From CAZIVP01 sp964542915 (GTDB lineage Bacteria; Calditrichota; Calditrichia; Calditrichales; Calditrichaceae), in NCBI GenBank assembly GCA_964542915.1, contig CAZIVP010000016.1, positions 1 to 64,000 of the forward strand: 64,000 nucleotides of DNA, given 5' to 3'. Below are positions 52,955-61,257 of this stretch, in pieces (position 1 is the first letter of the stretch; each line of letters opens with the position of its first letter). The position numbers were made by a program, and so were the translations under genes. Below the pieces are notes generated by a model that worked only from the letters and a program-made list of their open reading frames with translations, did no database searches and was not told the origin of the DNA.

Positions 52955-54400
52955 TTATCGGTTGTTCCTTTTGTGTGTGGCCAGAAATTGTTTTTTAACG
53001 GATTCTATGGTTCCCGCTTGTTGGGGGCTTTGGATTTGTGCGACCGGCTGCCCTTCGGTGGATGAACTGCCCCATGTAATGGAAAAGAGAAAAAAGTCAT
53101 AGGAAGGATCGCCCAGACTCGAAATATTGGCGCTCTTAAACACATCCACCACAATGTATTGTTGAAAATTGTCATTTTGCCAATCGCTGGACCACAAATC
53201 ATATGCAAGAAATGCCTCATCATCTTCGAATACGGTTTCCGAAAAGCCGGGTTTGCGCGATCCGGTTGCTGCGGCAAAGCCGAATTCGCCGCTCCCGGGA
53301 ACGTAGTCTAAATTTCCGTTATTATCCTGGTATATTGCATAAATGGCGACCGCTCTGGTTTGATCTTTGAATCCGAATGCGTATAAATCAAACAGGCTGC
53401 CGAAGCCATCGCTATCTGCATAAGGTCTTGTATTGTCGAAACGCCAGCCCATACGGTAACCGCTTACAACTCTTGAAGGTGCAGTTGCTTCGTCTCCGGC
53501 TACGGCTGCGATGGCATAATGATACCAGCGCGCCTGCCGTACGTCGTGATCATCCCACGAAGTCCCGGAAGGTGCACTTATCACCGGATAGTTACCATCC
53601 TGCAGCGAATCCCTGAATACGGTGTAACGTTCGGCGCCATCGACAGCGTCCCATTCCAGATGAATACGATCCTCTAAATCTCTTGATACATCAAGTCCTT
53701 TGGGCTTGAAGGGAAGTAGATTTAATCTCACGATCATTTCGTTTTGTTGGATATCGACCGATTTCTCCCCTACGTAGAGATTTAATCCCAATTCATTTTT
53801 TCCCAATACATAAAACAACCGGTTATTTCCCTTTGGAACATCAATTCTTCCTTGTAATTGATTATCTTCTATGTTGAGATTAACATTAAGTTCTGGCATA
53901 TTTGGCCCTGTAACTTTTAATATTGCCTCATCTACAATTGAAGGATCGACATATGAAGAGTTTATTGTAACATCTGCAGCAATTCTATTTACACTTAGAA
54001 AAACATCTAATTCATCTTCTTCAATGTTAAGAGTTTTACTTCCTTCGTATACATCTATACCCAATAAATTTTTAGCAAAAACCTTAAATGTACGATCTTT
54101 TCCCTTTGGAACATCGATACTCCCGCGAAATTGATTTCCGTCTCTTGTGAGCTCGGTTGCAATTGCATTCATATCGGGGCCATTGACGCTGACTAAAACC
54201 CGGGCGATCACAGCCGCCTCCGCCGGTTTTCCGAGGGACGCCGAATCTACCGGCGTTAGTTGCAAGGTGATATTGAGCGAAACATTGCTATGTTCATTTT
54301 CATTATTGGTCAGAGAATCAAGCGAACAGCTCAAACTTAAGATCGAAAAAGAGGCTATTAACGCTGATTTTAATGCCAGAGATAAAAATTTAATTTGCAT
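52955..54400 (-). CDS. Lipoprotein with two tandem repeats and a fibronectin III domain
   Basis: A 481-residue lipoprotein (lipobox LSLSC, Cys25). Two clearly homologous units of about 70 residues follow each other: VLVSVNGPDMN with GSIDVPKGKDRTFKVFAKN and ILKVTGPNMPE with GRIDVPKGNNRLFYVLGKN. A fibronectin III domain (about 235-320; IHLEWDAVDGAERYTVFRDSL, WYHYAIAAVAGDEA) comes next, then an unrecognised C-terminal domain resembling a secreted-protein sensor fold. The repeat region is visibly richer in A+T than its surroundings. It lies 17 bases after the CsgG/PEGA gene, so probably acts with it at the envelope. Confidence 0.7.
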   Translation of the reverse strand: MQIKFLSLALKSALIASFSILSLSCSLDSLTNNENEHSNVSLNITLQLTPVDSASLGKPAEAAVIARVLVSVNGPDMNAIATELTRDGNQFRGSIDVPKGKDRTFKVFAKNLLGIDVYEGSKTLNIEEDELDVFLSVNRIAADVTINSSYVDPSIVDEAILKVTGPNMPELNVNLNIEDNQLQGRIDVPKGNNRLFYVLGKNELGLNLYVGEKSVDIQQNEMIVRLNLLPFKPKGLDVSRDLEDRIHLEWDAVDGAERYTVFRDSLQDGNYPVISAPSGTSWDDHDVRQARWYHYAIAAVAGDEATAPSRVVSGYRMGWRFDNTRPYADSDGFGSLFDLYAFGFKDQTRAVAIYAIYQDNNGNLDYVPGSGEFGFAAATGSRKPGFSETVFEDDEAFLAYDLWSSDWQNDNFQQYIVVDVFKSANISSLGDPSYDFFLFSITWGSSSTEGQPVAQIQSPQQAGTIESVKKQFLATHKRNNR

Positions 54401-54417
54401 AATATAGTCTCCTGCAA

Positions 54418-55362
54418 TTAAGGCAATTCAACCACAACATTGACGGAGGACGTGTTGGATTCCTCTTCGTTCTCTTTACCGCCGAGCAGTAGAAAAGCCG
54501 CCGCGCCGCCGGCTGCTGCCAGTCCTCCGACAATCCACCAAACGGCGCTACCGCCCCCGTCTTTGCCTTTAGTAGCGGCGGGCTCCGTTTGGCTCTCTTT
54601 TTGGGTACGCTGTTGCCGTTGTTGTAATTGGGAACGATAGGCCGCCGTCATCTCCAACTCCGTATTGATGGCGCCCCCTTCTTCCGGCACATCGATACTT
54701 CTTTCCCATGTTCGGTAATTTTCCTTGCTAATTCGAATGGTATGTTTGCCTGGAATCACGTTAACTTTAAGAGGGGTTGTACCCTGTTTTTCATCATCTA
54801 AGTAGACGTCTGCGTTCTGAGGACTGGATGACACTTCAATTTTCGCCATGTAGCGTCCCAGAAAGCGATCTTCGATTTTTCGTGCTAAATGCTGCACCAT
54901 ATCGCGAATTTCAGAGGAGCTGCGACTGCTCTCGTGCTCTGCCAGCAACGCTTCGCCGCTTTGGGTATCCACGAGTCGTATGTCGGTTTCAACCAAGTTC
55001 CCGAATTTGGCCACATTACCGAAAACCAGGATGTCGACGCCGAATACCTCGCCAATTTTCTTTGCTGTTGAGGCATCAACAACGCCTGAGATCTGTAGCG
55101 ATAATTCGTTCATCATGCGATCGATTTCACTGCGTTCTATCACCTGAAATACATTCCCATTGATGAGTTCGGTCATTATCATACTGGAAATTGCTTCGCC
55201 ATATTCTTCTTCCTTCGCGCTTTTGTTGGAATCGTCAAAAGGAAATACGGCGATGCGATTGGCTTTTTCCTTGGATTGACCAATCAGTGGATTAACGTTG
55301 ATAAAGATTAAATAAAACATAAATGAAAAAAGGCATACGGATGAGGAAGTTTTATGAAACAT
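54418..55362 (-). CDS. CsgG/FlgO-like protein with PEGA domain and C-terminal membrane helix
   Basis: A 314-residue exported protein. After a signal region ending near PLIGQS, residues about 35-175 are a CsgG/FlgO-like domain (RIAVFPFDDSNKSAKEEEYGEAISSMI, VFQVIERSEIDRMMNE, VDILVFGNV, VETDIRLVDTQSGE). A PEGA domain follows (IEVSSSPQNADVYLDDEKQGTTPLKVNVIPGKHTIRI, about 175-245), then a Gln-rich linker, a membrane helix (VWWIVGGLAAAGGAAAFLLLGG) and a short acidic tail. PEGA domains bind glycan or link surface proteins. It heads an operon of surface lipoproteins. There is no secretin-like pore motif. Confidence 0.8.
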   Translation of the reverse strand: MFHKTSSSVCLFSFMFYLIFINVNPLIGQSKEKANRIAVFPFDDSNKSAKEEEYGEAISSMIMTELINGNVFQVIERSEIDRMMNELSLQISGVVDASTAKKIGEVFGVDILVFGNVAKFGNLVETDIRLVDTQSGEALLAEHESSRSSSEIRDMVQHLARKIEDRFLGRYMAKIEVSSSPQNADVYLDDEKQGTTPLKVNVIPGKHTIRISKENYRTWERSIDVPEEGGAINTELEMTAAYRSQLQQRQQRTQKESQTEPAATKGKDGGGSAVWWIVGGLAAAGGAAAFLLLGGKENEEESNTSSVNVVVELP

Positions 55363-55732
55363 ATCGCCTCCCGGTGCAATTATGATCGTTTGCTAGGAAC
55401 TCAAAAAGGCAAGAACATTGCATTCAATTTATCCAATTTAAATTCAATATCAAAGTATTTTATGGAACATAACATTGAAAAAACGTAATCCATATCAAAA
55501 AAACGGGAACAATTTTTTCAAGTTTAGGGTTTGCAAAAAGTGAATGAATTCATTTATGACTGTAACTTTTTCCAGGTGTTTGCATTTAATCGAAAAAGGA
55601 TTTTTAAATGATAAAAACATGTTTGTAAATATTGACATTTTATTAACATGTAATTAATATGAAACAAACAATAGCTCTCCATATTCCATAAATTTCGTTG
55701 CTGATACTTTAAACATACAAAAAGGAGGAAGT
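55363..55732. promoter_or_regulatory. AT-rich divergent regulatory region
   Basis: This 370-base stretch has no gene. It holds a perfect palindrome AATGAATTCATT (55543-55554) and the promoter described separately, and separates the leftward CsgG/PEGA operon from the rightward small gene. Confidence 0.6.
55632..55660 (+). promoter_or_regulatory. Near-consensus sigma-70 promoter
   Basis: TTGACA (55632-55637), a 17-base spacer, and TAATAT (55655-55660). The -35 is perfect and the -10 differs from TATAAT at two positions. It should start transcription near 55667, about 66 nt before the 58-residue gene. Confidence 0.82.
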
Positions 55733-55909
55733 ATGCATAAGAAACACCTTGAGTCCATTATCGAGAACATTAAAAAGACCGTTAAAGAATTCAATTTGAA
55801 AGACGGCGATATGCTCTCGGTAACGGATGAACATCATCGTGTACATGTTTCTCCTTATCGTGTTACAATGGAAATTCGGTTTCCTGAAGGTATTGACAAA
55901 GCGGAGTAA
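55733..55909 (+). CDS. 58-residue protein of unknown function, AbrB-like half-motif
   Basis: The frame from ATG 55733 to TAA 55909 is preceded by AAAGGAGGAAGT, an excellent ribosome binding site, and by a near-consensus promoter, so it is very likely real. The N-terminal half is a basic helix (HLESIIENIKKTVKEF). The second half, NLKDGDMLSVTDEHHRVHV, weakly resembles the swapped-hairpin AbrB/SpoVT DNA-binding unit, but the match is short. It is not in an obvious operon: the arginine deiminase gene follows after about 190 bases with its own leader hairpin. A role as a small regulator is only a guess. Confidence 0.75.
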   Translation: MHKKHLESIIENIKKTVKEFNLKDGDMLSVTDEHHRVHVSPYRVTMEIRFPEGIDKAE

Positions 55910-56046
55910 CTTCTATTAACAGACCAACGCCCAGCGATTCCGGCCTTACACTTGGTTTGGCGGTTGATAATTCAACGGCCTCATTTCTTATTATATTTAT
56001 TTTAAATTGACTCAGTGCACTGCAAATCAAAAGCTTGCTTCATGTT

Positions 56047-56098
56047 AGCGGTTCCTTTATTTTCGATGCTATGCGATAGCATGAGAAAGGAAGCCGCT
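56047..56098 (+). promoter_or_regulatory. Leader hairpin enclosing the arginine deiminase ribosome binding site
   Basis: Arms AGCGGTTCCTTT (56047-56058) and AAAGGAAGCCGCT (56086-56098) pair with a single bulge. A second perfect stem ATGCTAT/ATAGCAT (56066-56082) nests inside. The right outer arm contains AAAGGAAG, the Shine-Dalgarno of the GTG start at 56101. In the folded RNA the ribosome site would be hidden, implying translational control by temperature, ligand, protein or a competing structure. Confidence 0.75.
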
Positions 56099-56100
56099 TA

Positions 56101-57336
56101 GTGAACAACGTAAACGTATGCTCGGAAATCGGTCCGCTTAAAAAAGTAATTGTTCACACCCCCGGTTTGGAGCTGGAGCGCATGACGCCCGAAGCCTCCA
56201 TGGAACTCCTATATGATGATATCCTAAATCTGGAAGCGGCCATAGAACAGCACAACCAGTTGATCGGCGTACTCAATAACGTATGCAGAACTTTACAGGT
56301 CAGGACTCTTTTAAGGGAAATTCTAAGCTATGGCAAGGTAAAAGTATCGTTGGTTCATGAGTTATGTCGTCAATTAGATGCCCCGGAGGTTGAAGAAACG
56401 CTATTGGATCTATCGGCCGAAAAACTCAGCGAACAACTCATTGCCGGTACCGAAATGAAGCGGGATACGCTGGAACGTTTCCTGTCCCAAAAACAGTTTG
56501 CTTTACCGCCGCTGCCCAATTTGTTCTTCACGCGTGATTCGGCAATGGTAATCAATGACCGTGTTTTTATCGGCAACATGGCCAACCAAATACGTTTGGC
56601 CGAGGCCATTATCATGAGCCATATATTTCGTTACCATCCCGAATTGCTTTGTGAAGATTTCATTGTGGACGCCTCGAAACAAAAAATGCTGGAAACCACC
56701 TTTGAAGGCGGGGATATCCTCCTACTTCAGGAAGATACGGTTTTGATCGGAATGAGCGAACGAACGAGTCCGAAGGGCATTGATTATCTCATTCATGAAT
56801 TCAAAAACAGGCATCAGATCAAACACGTTTTTGCCGTTATTTTACCCAAAATCCGTGCGACGATCCATTTGGATATGGTGTTCACAATGATTGATTATGA
56901 TAAGGCGGTCGTATTTCCGCCCCTGATTATGGAAAAGAACGCCGTGGATGTCATTCATATCAATATAAGCGATCCACAAAAACCGAAACTGAAACGTTTT
57001 TCCCATCTGCTGGATGCGTTGCGTACCGTTAATATCAATCTGGAAGCGATCCGTTGCGGCGGGCCGAACGCACTGTACCAGAAGCGGGAGCAGTGGCAAT
57101 CCGGCGCCAATTTTTTTACCGTCGCTCCCGGCCGGATCATCGGTTACGGGATGAACTATTACACGTATGAAGAGCTGTCAAAAGCAGGAATTCCGCGCGT
57201 CGAAGCCCAGGATGTCATTGACGGTCATGTGGATTTGAATAAATTGGATAAGTACGCCGTGGCCATTTCGGGAAATGAACTCTCACGCGGAGGCGGCGGT
57301 TGCCGTTGTATGACCATGCCTGTTATGCGCGCCTGA
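56101..57336 (+). CDS. arcA: Arginine deiminase
   Basis: A 411-residue enzyme hydrolysing arginine to citrulline and ammonia. Conserved signatures are FTRDSAMV (143-150), FEGGDILLL (201-209), HLDMVFT (256-262) and the nucleophile Cys401 in GGGGCRCMTMP, with RCGGPNALYQKREQW near substrate contacts. The start is GTG 56101. The gene is not accompanied by arcB, arcC or an antiporter here, so it may serve acid/nitrogen stress or stand-alone arginine catabolism. Its ribosome binding site is inside a strong leader hairpin, so regulation by RNA structure is likely. Confidence 0.95.
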   Translation: MNNVNVCSEIGPLKKVIVHTPGLELERMTPEASMELLYDDILNLEAAIEQHNQLIGVLNNVCRTLQVRTLLREILSYGKVKVSLVHELCRQLDAPEVEETLLDLSAEKLSEQLIAGTEMKRDTLERFLSQKQFALPPLPNLFFTRDSAMVINDRVFIGNMANQIRLAEAIIMSHIFRYHPELLCEDFIVDASKQKMLETTFEGGDILLLQEDTVLIGMSERTSPKGIDYLIHEFKNRHQIKHVFAVILPKIRATIHLDMVFTMIDYDKAVVFPPLIMEKNAVDVIHINISDPQKPKLKRFSHLLDALRTVNINLEAIRCGGPNALYQKREQWQSGANFFTVAPGRIIGYGMNYYTYEELSKAGIPRVEAQDVIDGHVDLNKLDKYAVAISGNELSRGGGGCRCMTMPVMRA

Positions 57337-57345
57337 AGTACTTTA

Positions 57346-57780
57346 TTAAAGAATGGGCGCTTTTTTGGTCTTTTTCTCTTCCTTTTTCAATTCCTTAATG
57401 ATGCGCAGCATGTCCCGCCTTGTGATATGGCCGACCATACGATTGTCCTCGTCGGTGATAATGATACGCCTAAAATAGTGCGACAGGAACATATCGGCCA
57501 CTTTAAAAATATCGGTGTAGGGCGGAATGCAGACAACATCCTGCGTCATAAAATCACGGACCTTGGCGCTGGGTAATTGATAATAAGAGCCGCGTGTTAA
57601 CAAATTCAAACAGTCTTTTTCGGAAAGAATACCCACAACTTTGTCTTGCTCATCGGTAACCACGGCGCTTGTTATGCCTTTTTCGAGAAAGGTGTCGATG
57701 GCATTATAGACGTCCGTGTCCGGCTTTAGAGTGACAAATGTGGTATCCATGTAATCTTTAATTTTGTGAATTTTACTCAT
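57346..57780 (-). CDS. Two-CBS-domain protein
   Basis: A 144-residue protein consisting of a Bateman pair: CBS 1 (about 8-65; MDTTFVTLKPDTDVYNAIDTFLEKGITSAVV, VVGILSEKDCLNLL) and CBS 2 (about 72-130; MTQDVVCIPPYTDIFKVADMF, RRIIITDEDNRMVGHITRRDMLRII), with a lysine-rich tail. Such stand-alone pairs bind adenine nucleotides and regulate partner enzymes or channels. It converges with arcA (nine bases between stops). The partner is unknown. Confidence 0.9.
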   Translation of the reverse strand: MSKIHKIKDYMDTTFVTLKPDTDVYNAIDTFLEKGITSAVVTDEQDKVVGILSEKDCLNLLTRGSYYQLPSAKVRDFMTQDVVCIPPYTDIFKVADMFLSHYFRRIIITDEDNRMVGHITRRDMLRIIKELKKEEKKTKKAPIL

Positions 57781-57930
57781 TACGCCTCCTGCGGCTATGG
57801 TTTTATCAAACTTAATCCGCCAAACGCGGCCTTATTGATTTTAATTCCGTTTCTTTTAATCCGGATCATTCATTGATCGAAGCCTTCGTTACGAAGGTGT
57901 TACGAAACAATGAGGTTTTGCCGCCTCTAT

Positions 57931-58236
57931 TTAAGAATAATAATTCACCTTGCAGCCGCAGCCGTTCCACATATCTTCATAGGTATTCAGGTGGTCGTTC
58001 ACCAGATATTCCGCCTCTTCTTTAGACCGAAATAGGCGTAGCGCGATCTCGTTTTTGTCTGTAGTTTCCTGCGTTAAATAATATTGATGCCATTTCAGAA
58101 TACGGATATAGCCTGATATCAGCGTATCTCTTTCCAGAATAGTGTTGCAATTGTCCAAAACGTCATCCAGGGCCTCAGGGGGTAGTAAATAAACCTTCAC
58201 ATGTTGCAATTTCCCGATTAAGTCATGCATCTCCAT
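57931..58236 (-). CDS. Conserved-looking hypothetical protein
   Basis: A 101-residue protein from ATG 58236 (AGGGA about eight bases upstream); the frame extends further upstream without start support. It is acidic and helical (EALDDVLDNCNTILERDTLISGYIRILKWHQYYL), with a C-terminal GCGC cysteine pair and a tyrosine-rich end. No family is recognised. It sits alone between the CBS and HAD genes. Confidence 0.55.
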   Translation of the reverse strand: MEMHDLIGKLQHVKVYLLPPEALDDVLDNCNTILERDTLISGYIRILKWHQYYLTQETTDKNEIALRLFRSKEEAEYLVNDHLNTYEDMWNGCGCKVNYYS

Positions 58237-58388
58237 ACGGCATTCCCTATCATTATTAAATTGATTTTTTCCCGTTGGATGCAAGGCTGGTCCGATTTGG
58301 TACACACGGCGCACGCCTGTTATCTGGTTTTGCGAAAAAAATTGTACATGTTTCCAATGTGCACCGAAAACAATGCTTACTCTAATAT

Positions 58389-58997
58389 TTAAAAAATGTC
58401 CCGTTCCTTTAGTTGTTGTTTCAGCGCGTCGACCGAAATAAACCGAATGGCCTTCATACCCACCTTTTCAGCGCCTTCCGTGTTGATCATGCGGTCGTCG
58501 ATAAACAGGCAGGATTCCGGAGCTGCGCCCGTGTTTTCGGCTGCGGTTAGGTAAGCCCTTGGGTCCGGTTTCAGTGCGCCAATTTCGAAACTGAGCGTCG
58601 GTTTTAAAAAGTAACGAACAATGGGATAATGCTTGTGAAGATAATCCCAGTGCAGAGGATCGATGTCCGAAAGCATGCCCAGCTTGTAGCGAGAAGCCAC
58701 CTGTTTTACTAATTCTTCCATTCCTTCCATGGGTCTGAAAACATTACACCACTCTCTTTTGAACGTCTGATAAGGTATATTGAGGGGCCACCGGTTTATT
58801 ACGGTTTGGTAGAATTCATAAGGCGCGATCTTGCCCTGGCCGAAATCACGGAAAACGGGATCGGCAAACAGGGATTCCATTATTTCCAGGTCGCTCCGGT
58901 TATTGTCGGATGGCATATATTGGAATAAGCCCCGGCTCATATCCACATCGACAAGTACCCGTCCGAGGTCGAATATAACCGCTTCAATTTGCTCCAT
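58389..58997 (-). CDS. HAD-family phosphatase, YihX-like
   Basis: A 202-residue haloacid-dehalogenase phosphatase. Motif I is FDLGRVLVDVD, lacking the second Asp of the common DxD but matching the DLGNVIVDID form of E. coli YihX, an alpha-glucose-1-phosphate phosphatase. ALKPDPRAYL gives the motif III Lys, and LFIDDRMINTEGAEKVGMKAI the acidic motif IV. ATG 58997 is chosen; a GTG three codons earlier is possible. It lies 17 bases after the phosphoglucomutase gene, so glucose-1-phosphate is a reasonable substrate guess. Confidence 0.85.
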   Translation of the reverse strand: MEQIEAVIFDLGRVLVDVDMSRGLFQYMPSDNNRSDLEIMESLFADPVFRDFGQGKIAPYEFYQTVINRWPLNIPYQTFKREWCNVFRPMEGMEELVKQVASRYKLGMLSDIDPLHWDYLHKHYPIVRYFLKPTLSFEIGALKPDPRAYLTAAENTGAAPESCLFIDDRMINTEGAEKVGMKAIRFISVDALKQQLKERDIF

Positions 58998-59014
58998 TAT
59001 CCTCACACTCCCGT

Positions 59015-60859
59015 TTATACATTATCCACTCTGGTTCTGGCTTGTTTCAGAATGTCGGCCGCGGCGTTTTTGTACTGCTCTGCAAGGCGATCCGCATTGT
59101 CTAAGGGGCGGTCACTTACGATTTCAAAGTAATACCGGAACTTCGGTTCGGTTCCGGATGGTCTCAGTAAAATCCAGCTTTTGTCATTGAAAATGAGTTT
59201 GATTCCGTCAATCGTATTGATCGTCTGAATCGTCTTTTGTTTGTCGCCGATCGTTATGACGTCTCCCTCCTTGAACATGTCATTCTGCAGGGTTTCCAGA
59301 ACGTTCTTTTTATAATTTTGCCAGGCTTCCACGCTGACACCCTGTACATCGTCGCCGGCCTTACCGGGATAAAAGTAGCCGTATTGCTCCCGCAGGTCGT
59401 TATAAATTTGCGAGAGATTCCGAGCGTGAACGGCCATGGCATCGATTGCCGCAAGAAATCCAGCCAGTGCGCATTTTTCCAGCGTATGGCCCATAAATGA
59501 TATACCGTCGGATTCTTCGAATGCCATAATAACTTTGTCTTCCTTGAATACGGAACGAAAGTGCTTAAAACCGACCGCCGTTTCATAGACGGGTTGATTG
59601 TGCCGGCGCGCTATTTCAAGCGCAAAATCCGAGGAGGGCGCCGTCGAGGCCAGACCGCCCTCGAAGCCTTTTTTTAACAGCGTGCTATACGCAATGGCGC
59701 CAAAACGGTTCATGTCGATATCCATATCAGCGTCCGCATAACGAATCCGGTCGCCATCGGGATCCAGTGCAACGGCCAGCGTAAATCGGCGTTGACGGTT
59801 GCGCAATTGGTTGATCAAAATGTTCTGATTTTGGGGGCTCGGTTCGGGTTTCAGACCGTGAAAAGCGTAATCATCTTCCGTGTGCACAAATTGCAACGAA
59901 CCGGCTGCTTGCAGTTGCCGGGTCGTCTCGTCGCCGAGCAAATGCTCAATAAAGCCGCGCGAAGCGCCGTGCATATTGTCCACCAGAATATAACAATCAT
60001 CTCTATTCGCAAGCAGCCAATTGCGTAAGTCAGACATCTTAAAAACCCGGCTTTTGGACCGGACGAAGGAGGTGAACATGGCTTTGGCATCCACCATTTT
60101 GTAGTACGCGTTGTAATCGCTCTGCGCCGGTTCGAAGCGGGCGTCTGGTTGCATAAAACGATTGGCTTCGTTTTCGATGAGCGCGGTTAACTCTTTGTCG
60201 GCCGGGCCGCCGTCCGAGGGATTGAATTTAACGCCGGCATATTCCATAGGATTGTGCGAAGGCGTGAAATTGATTGAACCGGCCGCGTTGAGCTCGACAA
60301 GCAACGCGGAGCCAACTCCGGTCGGACATTCACCGGCGTCATAAATGCGGATTCCCGCCGCTGCCAGTTCGCGCATTGCCGCTTCCATAAAGCGTTCGCC
60401 CATGAAACGGTTATCCCGGAATACCAAAATACCCGCCTCCTGCACCTGTTTAAAGTTGTGGTACCCGTTGTTGTCCAAAAAGATATCACTTTGCATCATA
60501 GCGATAATGCCACGGATGACTTTATGAACGTTCAAAAGATGAAAGTCCTGACCGATGATTCCGCGCCATCCGGATGTTCCGAATACAACTGTTGTGGGAT
60601 TGTCCGATTCCTCGGCTGTACGGCCGAAAAAGCTTCGTATGACGCCGATTTGCTCCCGGCAAAAGTGCATTTCTTCCGCCGTTACATCCGCCTCATTCAT
60701 TCGGGCGCCGAATTGTTTGGCCGCCTCCCACAATTGCGGCTTGCCCCTTTTATCTGAAATAAGCAGGGGAAGGATTCGCTTCTCCAGATGTGTATATGAT
60801 GGTTTTAATGATTCGGCTATTTTTGCGGCTAATTGTGATTTTTCATTGGATAATCCCAT
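59015..60859 (-). CDS. Phosphoglucomutase/phosphomannomutase-family enzyme
   Basis: A 614-residue alpha-D-phosphohexomutase. The N-terminal 90 residues are an extra helical extension. The catalytic phosphoserine loop is NFTPSHNPMEYAG (Ser201), the metal loop ALDPDGDRIRYAD, the sugar loop FEESDGISFMG and the phosphate loop LRPSGTEPKFRYY near residue 570. It interconverts hexose 1- and 6-phosphates for glycogen, nucleotide-sugar or LPS supply; the exact sugar is not resolved. It sits between a stand-alone NFACT-R gene and a YihX-like phosphatase gene in one operon. Confidence 0.92.
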   Translation of the reverse strand: MGLSNEKSQLAAKIAESLKPSYTHLEKRILPLLISDKRGKPQLWEAAKQFGARMNEADVTAEEMHFCREQIGVIRSFFGRTAEESDNPTTVVFGTSGWRGIIGQDFHLLNVHKVIRGIIAMMQSDIFLDNNGYHNFKQVQEAGILVFRDNRFMGERFMEAAMRELAAAGIRIYDAGECPTGVGSALLVELNAAGSINFTPSHNPMEYAGVKFNPSDGGPADKELTALIENEANRFMQPDARFEPAQSDYNAYYKMVDAKAMFTSFVRSKSRVFKMSDLRNWLLANRDDCYILVDNMHGASRGFIEHLLGDETTRQLQAAGSLQFVHTEDDYAFHGLKPEPSPQNQNILINQLRNRQRRFTLAVALDPDGDRIRYADADMDIDMNRFGAIAYSTLLKKGFEGGLASTAPSSDFALEIARRHNQPVYETAVGFKHFRSVFKEDKVIMAFEESDGISFMGHTLEKCALAGFLAAIDAMAVHARNLSQIYNDLREQYGYFYPGKAGDDVQGVSVEAWQNYKKNVLETLQNDMFKEGDVITIGDKQKTIQTINTIDGIKLIFNDKSWILLRPSGTEPKFRYYFEIVSDRPLDNADRLAEQYKNAAADILKQARTRVDNV

Positions 60860-60861
60860 GG

Positions 60862-61257
60862 CTATGACTCCTCCGGTTGGGATGGTAATAAGTCGGGTTG
60901 CACTTTGATTTTTTGTGCTCTTCGTATGTGTACCTGTCCCGGCCGCGCCCGCCGTGGTTTGCTTACATTTTTAAGCGGCAGATAATGGACCGTTACTTTA
61001 CCGCCGGATCGCATTTTTGAAAACCATGCCGCCGTCTGGGCGGCTTCGCGAATACTTGTTTTATCGGCTTCCCTGGCGTTGGACTCCAAAACAACATGGC
61101 TGCCAGCCGTATCCGCCACATGAAACCACAGGTCGTTGGGCCCGGCCAGTTTAAAGGTTAAATATTCATTGCTTTCGTCGTCCTGACCGGCATAAATGTT
61201 CAGACCACTGCTACTTCGATAATGCTTGATTTTGATATGCGCGGGATAATCCAACAT
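60862..61257 (-). CDS. Stand-alone NFACT-R (DUF814) domain protein
   Basis: A 131-residue protein consisting only of the NFACT-R domain: GLNIYAGQDDESNEYLTFKLAGPNDLWFHV, GSHVVLES and AAWFSKMRSGGKVTVHYLPLKNVSKPRRARPGQV. In RqcH/NEMF proteins this domain sits behind NFACT-N and coiled-coil parts that act in ribosome-associated quality control or RNA handling; here those parts are missing. ATG 61257 overlaps the upstream stop (TGATG). Its role is unknown; an RNA-binding function is plausible from the family. Confidence 0.85.
   Translation of the reverse strand: MLDYPAHIKIKHYRSSSGLNIYAGQDDESNEYLTFKLAGPNDLWFHVADTAGSHVVLESNAREADKTSIREAAQTAAWFSKMRSGGKVTVHYLPLKNVSKPRRARPGQVHIRRAQKIKVQPDLLPSQPEES

Noticed and set aside
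56047..56098. Hairpin before arcA as a rho-independent terminator of the 58-residue gene
   Set aside because: No T-run follows it, and the right arm is the ribosome binding site of the next gene.
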